Shown: positions 1 through 5,108 of the stretch, piece by piece
How the letters are laid out: each line of letters starts with the position of its first letter
Position numbering within the stretch: the stretch's first letter is position 1
Source of the DNA: an uncultured Porphyromonadaceae bacterium
GTDB lineage: Bacteria; Bacteroidota; Bacteroidia; Bacteroidales; Muribaculaceae
DNA: 5,108 bases
Assembly (NCBI GenBank): GCA_947178565.1
Contig: CAMWYV010000113.1
Coordinates: 1 to 5,108, forward strand
Direction of reading: 5' to 3'
Notes under the pieces: model-generated
The model's database searches: none
Told to the model about the DNA's origin: nothing
The model's input: only the letters and a program-made list of their open reading frames with translations
Translations under genes and position numbers: made by a program

Positions 1-383
1 GTGATAATCATAATATCACCGACCCTGAATTCCTTATTCATTCCTCCGGCTGCATTGCTAACAAAAAGAGTCTGAATACCAAGCTCTTTCATAACTCTTA
101 CCGGAAAAGTGACCTGCTTCATATCATAGCCTTCATAGTAATGAAAACGACCTTGCATAGCCATTACCGGTTTTGAACCCAATTTTCCGAAAATCAGGTT
201 TCCGCTATGACCTTCCACTGTCGATACCGGGAAGTTGGGAATAGAAGTATAGGGTATGAACTGTTTCTCGGAAATATGGTCAACAAGTGCGCCAAGACCT
301 GTTCCCAAAATGATTGCAGTATCAGGTATTGATTTAACCTGTGACCGGATATAATCGGCACTTTCTTTTATCTTATTAAGCAT
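1..383 (-). CDS. punA: Purine nucleoside phosphorylase, trimeric (PNP/MTAP) type, N-terminal part
   Basis: Phosphorolysis of purine (deoxy)nucleosides to free base and (deoxy)ribose-1-phosphate, a cytoplasmic salvage step. The window holds the first 127 codons; the family is usually about 270 residues, so the C-terminal half, with the base-binding Glu and Asn, lies beyond the left edge. Visible motifs are GTGLG at residues 27-31 (phosphate loop), EGHSG at 57-61, GRFHYYEG at 78-85 and NAAGG at 110-114. By family knowledge these carry the phosphate and ribose contacts, here T28, H59, R79, H81, Y83 and A111. This arrangement marks the trimeric class rather than the hexameric DeoD class. The ATG at 381-383 is the only sensible start: no in-frame ATG lies in the AT-rich leader before it, and the protein begins at the usual family position. 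It lies 49 bases after lpxK with no TAnnTTTG element between, so co-transcription with sppA-lpxK is inferred. The family call is firm; the symbol follows the Bacillus subtilis trimeric enzyme. Confidence 0.93.
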   Translation of the reverse strand, partial: MLNKIKESADYIRSQVKSIPDTAIILGTGLGALVDHISEKQFIPYTSIPNFPVSTVEGHSGNLIFGKLGSKPVMAMQGRFHYYEGYDMKQVTFPVRVMKELGIQTLFVSNAAGGMNKEFRVGDIMII

Positions 384-432
384 TTCGTATATATTTTGAT
401 TATTAATAAACAATTTTGAGACTGAAAGCAGT

Positions 433-1533
433 TCAATTACCAGGTGATTTCCTCAAAATCTGCTTCAACACAGAAGCCAAGTTCTCACCGTCATGAGGAA
501 CAAATTCCACTGATATAGGCAGATAAAATGATCGCGATCTCATATCCGGCGGGAAATATGGATTGTTGGAAAGTCTCACCGCATCTTTTTCCGTAGTGAT
601 AAGGAATTTATCCGGACTCTTTATTGTGGAGAATTTCTTCTGTATTGCAACCATATCGGAATGGTTGAAATTATGGTGATCATTAAACACCATAACTTTA
701 ACCTTTATACCATAACTCCTAAGATAACGGATAAAAGGTCTTGGATTAGCCACTCCCGCTACCGCCAGCACCGTATTACCTGGTCCCATGTGGCATAATT
801 CCGGCACCTTTTCCCCTCTCAATGATTCAGGGAACAACGGCACCAATGGAAGATAGCAATATTTTGAGAAGAGGAGATGCTGATATGGAAACAGATCAAA
901 GGTTTCCTTGAAAATACGGTAATCTACCGGCTTCATATCATTGGGACATTTGGTCAACACAACAATATCGGCTCTGTTCATTGCCTTTACCGGCTCTCTC
1001 AACCTACCTAATGGCAAAAGAGAATCATTATACAACGGGCTTGAATGCTCTGTAAGAAGAACTGAAATTTTCGGTTTAACGTATCTATGCTGAAATGCAT
1101 CGTCAAGCACAATAAGATTGAGGCTCGGATCAAGCTCAAGCATACGGCGGATACCATCCACTCTCTTCTCACAAACAGCCACCATTATCCCCTTTCTCTC
1201 AAACTTTCGATATATCTGATATGGCTCGTCGCCGATATCCTCAGGGCGAGAGTTAGCGCTTGCAAGAACGAACCCCTTAGTCTTGCGACGGTATCCGCGA
1301 CTGAGCATTCCTATGCGATACTCGCCCGTGAGAGCATTTATCACATACTCAGTGTGAGGAGTTTTTCCAGCCCCACCGACAGTGAGGTTTCCTACTGCAA
1401 TAACCGGAATATGAAATGACTGCTGCTTTAATATACCCTTGTTAAACATAAGGTTGCGTATTCCCACTCCCATGCCGTACAGCAGCGACAGTGGAAACAA
1501 GAACAATGATGCCAAGCAACCTTTTTTTGCCAT
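433..1533 (-). CDS. lpxK: Tetraacyldisaccharide 4'-kinase (lipid A 4'-kinase)
   Basis: Transfers phosphate from ATP to the 4' position of tetraacyldisaccharide-1-phosphate, making lipid IVA in the Raetz lipid A pathway, at the cytoplasmic face of the inner membrane. The 366 residues are close to the usual family length. Residues 7-30 form a hydrophobic anchor helix followed by the RN motif usual before the catalytic core. The Walker A loop is GNLTVGGAGKTP at 48-59. It is followed by SRGYRR (78-83), GDEP (101-104), LDDAFQH (143-149, Walker B region), LLPLGRLREP (172-181), ADIVVLTK (188-195), DHHNF (285-289) and TTEKDAVRL (313-321). All family blocks are present, so the enzyme should be active. 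In position 3 of the Walker B block there is Ala where many homologues have Gly (DDGFQH). The start at 1531-1533 puts the membrane helix at the N terminus, as in homologues. It begins 12 bases after the sppA stop, which suggests one transcript. Confidence 0.97.
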   Translation of the reverse strand: MAKKGCLASLFLFPLSLLYGMGVGIRNLMFNKGILKQQSFHIPVIAVGNLTVGGAGKTPHTEYVINALTGEYRIGMLSRGYRRKTKGFVLASANSRPEDIGDEPYQIYRKFERKGIMVAVCEKRVDGIRRMLELDPSLNLIVLDDAFQHRYVKPKISVLLTEHSSPLYNDSLLPLGRLREPVKAMNRADIVVLTKCPNDMKPVDYRIFKETFDLFPYQHLLFSKYCYLPLVPLFPESLRGEKVPELCHMGPGNTVLAVAGVANPRPFIRYLRSYGIKVKVMVFNDHHNFNHSDMVAIQKKFSTIKSPDKFLITTEKDAVRLSNNPYFPPDMRSRSFYLPISVEFVPHDGENLASVLKQILRKSPGN

Positions 1534-1545
1534 TAAGCTCTGTGT

Positions 1546-3324
1546 TTACTTTATTTCAATAAAATCCATGCGAGCCTGCAGCGGGTCAATATTCTTCATG
1601 TAATTTGTCAGTTCATAGAACTTCATATTCTCTTCACCGACAAAATCCTTGATTATAGACACTTTCATTGTTTTAGTCATATCAAGCATCTCTTCCCACC
1701 ATTTGAATTTCACCTTAGGATACTCCTTAATATAATAGTTTCCATCACAATCAAGCTCATTGACAACGGAAGCTATTGCAGCATCAAGTCCGCCCAGATA
1801 ATCAACCAATCCGATTTCCAAAGCTTTCTTACCGGACCAGACTCTGCCCTCTGCGATAGACTTGATGGAATCGACTGAAAGCCCTCTGCCATCGGCACAT
1901 CTTTTGACAAAAAGTTCATAGCCATTTTCAACCATTGCCTGCATAGCCGCTTTCTGATCTCCCGACATTGCTTTGTAGAAATTAGGAAACTGTCCCTTAT
2001 TGGTTGCAACTGTAGCGGTATTTATCCCGATTCTGTCAGACAGCAGTTTTTCTGCATTGGGAATAAGACCGAATATGCCGATTGAACCGGTAAGGGTCAC
2101 AGGCTCTGCAAAAATCTTATCGGCTCCACAAGAAATATAATAACCTCCTGAAGCGGCATAATCGCCCATTGACACATAAAACGGTTTATCGGTACGACTC
2201 TTGAATTGCTGCAATGCCTCCCAAATCTGCTCTGAGGCAAATGCGCTGCCGCCGCCCGAATTTACGCGCAGAATAAGGGCATCGACATCATCATTGTCTG
2301 CCAGCTCAAGAATCTGAGGCACCATACGCTCACTGGCAATACCGCCCTCGCCGTTTTCAGTGATATCACCAACCGCATAAAGCACCGCAATCTCTTTCTT
2401 GTTCTTTATGCTCTTTTTATCAGACTCACGCGCAAGAGCATACTTGTCAAACTCTATCAGGTTTGGCTTGGATTCATCCTCATCCAGTCCGCTGACACGT
2501 GCGAGAAGACTATCCATCTGATGCCGATACAATGTAGCGTCTGCCAGACGGGTGGCAATATAATACCCGGTATCTTTCGTATAGGTGAAACTGTCAGCCC
2601 AATCGGTAACTGTTGAATTCTCAACCTTACGGCCAACCGCGATATTATTTCTGAGATGATCCCAGATATTAGTAAGAAACTCTGATGTCTGGATACGATT
2701 TGCTTCGCTCATATCACTGAGAATAAACGGCTCGACAGCACTTTTGAATGTCCCGACCTTGACAACTTGCACCTCAACACCTGCTTTTTCAAGTAAATTC
2801 TTGAAGTATAAAGTGGTTGATGCCAGACCATGCACATCAATCACACCGATAGGATTTACGAAAAGCGAATCAGCTGTAGAGGCTATGATATAATCTGCCT
2901 GCGAATAGGTGTCTCCGTAAGCCATAATCCACTTACCGCTTTGCGAGAATTCCTTTAAGGCTTTTACTATCGCCTCAATCTGGGCAAGCCCAGCACTAAC
3001 ACCTTTACAATCAAGGTAAATACCTTCAATATCTTTATCTTCGGCTGCCGATTTAATGCTTGACACGAGAGTGTTAAGAGGCAACTGCCTAACTTCGTTT
3101 CCATAAAGCTCACTAAGAATATCCTTGGGTGCTTCGCGATCAACAACCTCTCCGGAGAGAGTGATGCCAAGCACGCTCTGTTTCTTAATCTTCGGCACAT
3201 CCACATTTGAAGCTGAGGAAGCCGCTATAACTCCAATCGTTACAAATACAAGCACTCCGAAGAGCAAAATCGACACCCACACGCCTGCGAGTGCACCTAA
3301 GAATGAGATAAAAAAACGTTTCAT
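1546..3324 (-). CDS. sppA: Signal peptide peptidase SppA, long (67 kDa, protease IV) type
   Basis: Membrane-bound serine protease of the S49 family that degrades signal peptides left in the inner membrane after secretion. The 592 residues are near the 618 of the E. coli enzyme and contain both tandem domains. A transmembrane helix covers about residues 7-35. The N-terminal domain (about 50-275) carries the catalytic lysine, K194, in GTFKSAVEPF. The C-terminal domain (about 310-525) carries the nucleophile, S392, in AASGGYYIS. By analogy with E. coli K209 and S409 these form the Ser-Lys dyad across the two domains. The loop before the nucleophile reads RVNSGGGSAFASE (353-365), with Gly at the place where E. 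coli has Pro in SPGG. LTGSIGIFG (411-419) is the other conserved block. A tail of about 60 residues, rich in Lys and Trp at first, ends the protein. It is the first gene of a likely sppA-lpxK-punA unit, preceded by its own TAnnTTTG element, with a leader of roughly 45 bases and no clear Shine-Dalgarno. Confidence 0.96.
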   Translation of the reverse strand: MKRFFISFLGALAGVWVSILLFGVLVFVTIGVIAASSASNVDVPKIKKQSVLGITLSGEVVDREAPKDILSELYGNEVRQLPLNTLVSSIKSAAEDKDIEGIYLDCKGVSAGLAQIEAIVKALKEFSQSGKWIMAYGDTYSQADYIIASTADSLFVNPIGVIDVHGLASTTLYFKNLLEKAGVEVQVVKVGTFKSAVEPFILSDMSEANRIQTSEFLTNIWDHLRNNIAVGRKVENSTVTDWADSFTYTKDTGYYIATRLADATLYRHQMDSLLARVSGLDEDESKPNLIEFDKYALARESDKKSIKNKKEIAVLYAVGDITENGEGGIASERMVPQILELADNDDVDALILRVNSGGGSAFASEQIWEALQQFKSRTDKPFYVSMGDYAASGGYYISCGADKIFAEPVTLTGSIGIFGLIPNAEKLLSDRIGINTATVATNKGQFPNFYKAMSGDQKAAMQAMVENGYELFVKRCADGRGLSVDSIKSIAEGRVWSGKKALEIGLVDYLGGLDAAIASVVNELDCDGNYYIKEYPKVKFKWWEEMLDMTKTMKVSIIKDFVGEENMKFYELTNYMKNIDPLQARMDFIEIK

Positions 3325-3374
3325 CAGTCTTGTCCGTTATTGACCGGCAACGCAAGCATCGCCGCTATTTCCGG

Positions 3375-3382
3375 CAAAGTTA
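3375..3382 (-). promoter_or_regulatory. Candidate Bacteroidota -7 element for sppA-lpxK-punA
   Basis: On the minus strand this reads TAACTTTG, an exact match to the Bacteroidota -7 consensus TAnnTTTG, followed by C as is common. It ends 50 bases upstream of the sppA start codon, giving an expected leader of about 40-45 bases. No TTTG was found at the -33 distance (17-23 bases further upstream); that stretch is AT-rich and overlaps the end of the hydrolase gene. The short motif occurs by chance, so the location just before a likely operon is the main support. Confidence 0.5.
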
Positions 3383-3383
3383 T

Positions 3384-3410
3384 AAAAAAATCTATAAATC
3401 TATGATTTAT
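3384..3410 (-). terminator. Possible weak intrinsic terminator of the alpha/beta hydrolase gene
   Basis: On the minus strand ATAAATC, a three-base loop ATA, and GATTTAT form a perfect 7-bp inverted repeat (3394-3410). After AGA comes a run of seven T (3390-3384). The order hairpin then T-run suits a rho-independent terminator for transcription leaving the hydrolase gene, whose TAA stop lies inside the hairpin. Only one of the seven pairs is G-C, so the stem is weak. The stretch may instead be just the AT-rich upstream part of the sppA promoter. Confidence 0.3.
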
Positions 3411-4423
3411 TTATTCGCCAACCACTTGAATATATAATCATACACAGCCATTCTCACATTCGGCGACGAGAGAATCAGGTCATGGAGTCCACCGTTTACT
3501 CTTACCGGGGTGACATTCATACTCAACTTGCAGCCTAAAGTTTTTATATCGGTTACATCCAGAACTGCATCACTATTCTGAGCCCCTTCACTCCATTTGT
3601 CTCCGTAATAGCTTCGAGCACTATACATGAGCAACACTGGCACATGAATGCCGTATGGATGCTTTTTCAATTCATTCTGCGCCTTTGTTATAGCCCTCAC
3701 CCATCCCGCAGTGACATCGGGCGATGGCGAAACCTTCCAGTCTCGATTGAACACCCACTCTCCATGTTTCTCTGCTTCAAGACTTTCACCATAAACCGTA
3801 CTATCACCCTGCTTTATCTTAAAGTTAGGGAAAACCGCTCCGAGAGCCGACACCAACGGTACAAATTTTTCCATCTTTCCAAGATTCCAGTCAAGAAAAG
3901 GGCTGTTCAAAATCAATGCCTTTACCGGAGCGTGAGGATTCATCTGCATATAATAAGCGGCTATAAGACCGCCGGTTGAATGCCCCATCAATATGATGTT
4001 GTTTATACCGGCATTCTCCATCTCCGTGAGCGCCGAATCTATGTCAGCGAAATATTCTTTCAGATTCCTTGTATCAAACTTCTTCTGACCGGGGAGAATA
4101 GATCTGCCGTACTTGCGCAAATCCACGGCATAGAAGTCGTAACAATGGATATTAAACATTTCGCCTAACTGTCCCTGAAAGAAATAATCATTGAAGCCGT
4201 GAATGTACAGCAATCCACTCTTAATGCCGGCAGTCGTCTTGCATCCGCACAGGCGGCGGATTATAGTGCTTCTCACCTCACCACTGTAATCTTTAGGTTG
4301 TGACACATATCTCATCTGAAATCCGTCACCGAGCACATCATTCTCCCATGCGGCTGCTATAGAAAAGCCGAACATTATAACCAAACCGGTCAGTAGTAAC
4401 CGCTGTAAAAAACTTTTTTTCAT
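3407..4423 (-). CDS. Secreted serine alpha/beta hydrolase (lysophospholipase / S33-like)
   Basis: An alpha/beta-fold hydrolase of 338 residues, probably acting in the periplasm or outside the cell; the substrate is unknown. A type I signal peptide is clear: KK at 2-3, a hydrophobic core at about 9-24, and A-A-A at 23-25 before W26, with no lipobox cysteine. The core shows HGFNDYFFQ at 75-83 (oxyanion-hole region), AVDLRKYGRS at 99-108, and the nucleophile elbow GHSTGG at 147-152 with S149. The likely catalytic His is H314 in GGLHDL. The acid is probably D285 or D289 in SDAVLDV, after the strand PVLLMYSARS. The layout resembles the Hydrolase_4 / monoglyceride lipase and serine aminopeptidase group, which covers esterases, lysophospholipases and some peptidases, so the name stays general. 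Cysteines at 59, 61, 94 and 298 could form disulfides in the periplasm. It lies 82 bases upstream of sppA in the same direction but probably forms its own unit. The start at 4421-4423 fits the signal peptide exactly. Confidence 0.85.
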   Translation of the reverse strand: MKKSFLQRLLLTGLVIMFGFSIAAAWENDVLGDGFQMRYVSQPKDYSGEVRSTIIRRLCGCKTTAGIKSGLLYIHGFNDYFFQGQLGEMFNIHCYDFYAVDLRKYGRSILPGQKKFDTRNLKEYFADIDSALTEMENAGINNIILMGHSTGGLIAAYYMQMNPHAPVKALILNSPFLDWNLGKMEKFVPLVSALGAVFPNFKIKQGDSTVYGESLEAEKHGEWVFNRDWKVSPSPDVTAGWVRAITKAQNELKKHPYGIHVPVLLMYSARSYYGDKWSEGAQNSDAVLDVTDIKTLGCKLSMNVTPVRVNGGLHDLILSSPNVRMAVYDYIFKWLANK

Positions 4424-4444
4424 ATAAAATATGGTATTATTCTG

Positions 4445-4452
4445 TAAATTTA
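4445..4452 (-). promoter_or_regulatory. Weak candidate -7 element for the alpha/beta hydrolase gene
   Basis: The sequence TAAATTTA differs from the Bacteroidota -7 consensus TAnnTTTG at one base. It sits 21 bases before the hydrolase start codon, giving a very short leader. No TTTG lies at the expected -33 distance on the minus strand. It is also the centre of a 10-base perfect palindrome, GTAAATTTAC (4444-4453), which in such AT-rich DNA may be chance. No better promoter was seen for this gene in the 173-base divergent region. Confidence 0.22.
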
Positions 4453-4511
4453 CTTCTTTTGAATTACATAAGTCACTATTGGTTCAAAAAACATTAAATA
4501 AGAATAAATAT

Positions 4512-4542
4512 TTTGACGATTGAGGTATATGTCTTAATTTTG
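4512..4542 (+). promoter_or_regulatory. Bacteroidota-type promoter for the small acidic gene and the agmatine deiminase
   Basis: TTTG at 4512-4515, a 19-base spacer, then TAATTTTG at 4535-4542, followed by G. Both elements match the Bacteroidota primary sigma factor consensus (TTTG at -33, TAnnTTTG at -7) and the spacing is in the expected range. Transcription should begin a few bases after 4542, leaving a leader of about 45-50 bases before the ATG at 4597. This rules out the in-frame TTG at 4513 as the start of the next gene, because that TTG overlaps the -33 element and would not be transcribed. Confidence 0.7.
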
Positions 4543-4596
4543 GCACACCTAATAAATAAAGAAGTTTATATCACATTACTTATACCTTTTGTCGCT

Positions 4597-4830
4597 ATGA
4601 CTGACATAATTGAAATTTTTAATCAATACCTTAGCCACTACGACAGCATAGATATAGCGGAGTCGGAATTCAAGAAGAACCTTCATGAAGATCCGGAACT
4701 GAAGGAAGCATATCGTGAATGGTGTCATGATGTAGGGAGTTCCGAGCATCGTGGTTTTTATGACTACGCCGAAGAATTTATTGAATCTCAAAACGATGTG
4801 TGGAACACTTTAAACGACATGGATGAATAA
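4597..4830 (+). CDS. Small acidic protein of unknown function, coupled to agmatine deiminase
   Basis: I do not recognise this 77-residue protein. It has 21 Asp/Glu against 5 Lys/Arg, so it is strongly acidic, and it lacks a signal peptide or membrane segment, so it should be cytoplasmic. It appears mostly helical: an amphipathic N-terminal stretch (about 1-15), a charged middle around EFKKNLHEDPELKEAYREW (24-42), one cysteine (C43), and a C-terminal part rich in aromatic and acidic residues that ends DMDE. The frame stays open upstream to a TTG at 4513, but that lies inside the promoter, and the upstream residues are hydrophobic and unlike the rest; the ATG at 4597-4599 is therefore the start. 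No Shine-Dalgarno is seen, as is usual in this phylum. Its last 8 bases (ATGAATAA) contain the next gene's start codon, so the two are probably translated together. A regulatory or partner role for the deiminase is possible but is inferred from position only. Confidence 0.75.
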   Translation: MTDIIEIFNQYLSHYDSIDIAESEFKKNLHEDPELKEAYREWCHDVGSSEHRGFYDYAEEFIESQNDVWNTLNDMDE

Positions 4831-5108
4831 TCTCAGATTTCCCGCCGAATGGGAGAAAGAATGCGCAATTCTGCTCGCCATGCCGCATTCAGGCACAGAT
4901 TGGAATTATATGCTCGATGAAGTGACTGAATGTTATGTGCGGCTTGTCAAAGCATTTGCATCTAAAGGAATCATTTCTATAATTGTATCTCCGGACTCCC
5001 GGCACACCGAATCTCTTTTGTCAGACGTTGACCCGTCGAAAGTAATATACTTTGATGCAGAGACAAATGACACATGGACCAGGGACTATGGACCTATCGC
5101 TATTGAAA
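4823..5108 (+). CDS. aguA: Agmatine deiminase / peptidylarginine deiminase family protein, N-terminal part
   Basis: The PAD_porph family hydrolyses guanidine groups. Bacterial members are mostly agmatine deiminases, which convert agmatine to N-carbamoylputrescine and ammonia on the way to putrescine; a minority act on peptidyl-arginine. Only 95 codons are in the window out of a usual length of about 340-370. Visible hallmarks are FPAEWE at residues 6-11, the LLAMPHSGTDW stretch at 17-27, and TNDTWTRDYGPI at 81-92, where the Asp of TRDYGP belongs to the guanidine-binding site of the family. The catalytic His and Cys lie past the right edge, so activity cannot be judged. There is no signal peptide, which favours the cytoplasmic agmatine enzyme over a secreted peptidylarginine deiminase. 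The ATG at 4823-4825 overlaps the upstream stop by 8 bases and lacks a Shine-Dalgarno, which suggests re-initiation after the small acidic gene. The symbol depends on the agmatine assignment and is less certain than the family. Confidence 0.9.
   Translation, partial: MNNLRFPAEWEKECAILLAMPHSGTDWNYMLDEVTECYVRLVKAFASKGIISIIVSPDSRHTESLLSDVDPSKVIYFDAETNDTWTRDYGPIAIE

Noticed and set aside
400..409. Palindrome TTATTAATAA in the lpxK-punA gap, as a possible operator or terminator
   Set aside because: All A/T in an AT-rich spacer, no loop and no T-run in a suitable place; expected by chance.
1087..1419. Plus-strand open frame of 110 codons
   Set aside because: It lies wholly antisense to lpxK, whose motifs are all conserved, and its translation shows no recognisable domain.
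1531..1548. Possible overlap or frameshift at the sppA-lpxK junction
   Set aside because: The sppA TAA (1546-1548) and lpxK ATG (1531-1533) are cleanly separated by 12 bases and both proteins have complete ends.
3644..4168. Two consecutive plus-strand open frames (3644-3979 and 3980-4168)
   Set aside because: Both lie antisense within the well-supported alpha/beta hydrolase gene, across its catalytic Ser region; the products look like noise.
100..4400. Frequent ACCGG / TACCGG words along the plus strand, which could suggest a dispersed motif
   Set aside because: On the coding (minus) strand most are CCG-GTA or CCG-GTT, that is Pro-Val codon pairs, or ACC-GGT Thr-Gly pairs; codon choice explains them.
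4576..4791. Minus-strand open frame opposite the small acidic gene
   Set aside because: The plus-strand frame has a consensus promoter and a coupled downstream gene; the minus-strand frame has neither, and its product has no clear motif.

Overview
This looks like ordinary chromosomal DNA from a member of the Bacteroidota, most likely the order Bacteroidales. The family cannot be fixed from the sequence; a gut lineage such as Muribaculaceae or Bacteroidaceae is a guess. The evidence is a Gram-negative lipid A kinase, an AT-rich lead-in with no Shine-Dalgarno sequence before most starts, and promoter elements matching the Bacteroidota consensus (TTTG at -33, TAnnTTTG at -7) rather than TTGACA/TATAAT. 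No mobile element, CRISPR array, tRNA, rRNA or other sign of transfer was seen.

The left four-fifths (1-4423) is on the minus strand. Read in transcription order, a secreted alpha/beta hydrolase (4423-3407) comes first and may end in a weak hairpin plus T-run. After it come sppA (3324-1546), lpxK (1533-433) and the 5' part of a trimeric-type purine nucleoside phosphorylase gene (383-1, cut by the window edge). A TAnnTTTG element just upstream of sppA, the 12-base sppA-lpxK gap and the promoter-free 49-base lpxK-punA gap suggest one sppA-lpxK-punA transcript. It would combine envelope upkeep (membrane peptide clearance, lipid A phosphorylation) with purine salvage.

The right end (4512-5108) is transcribed in the opposite direction. 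A near-ideal Bacteroidota promoter (4512-4542) drives a 77-residue, very acidic protein of unknown function. Its last 8 bases overlap the start of an agmatine deiminase family gene, which runs off the right edge. The overlap suggests translational coupling and possibly a link to agmatine/polyamine metabolism. The 173 bases between the divergent genes (4424-4596) hold this promoter and a weaker candidate for the hydrolase.

I found no convincing undescribed system. The points most worth a second look are the small acidic protein coupled to the deiminase, the tight overlap of stop codon, possible terminator and promoter between the hydrolase and sppA, and the unidentified substrate of the secreted hydrolase.
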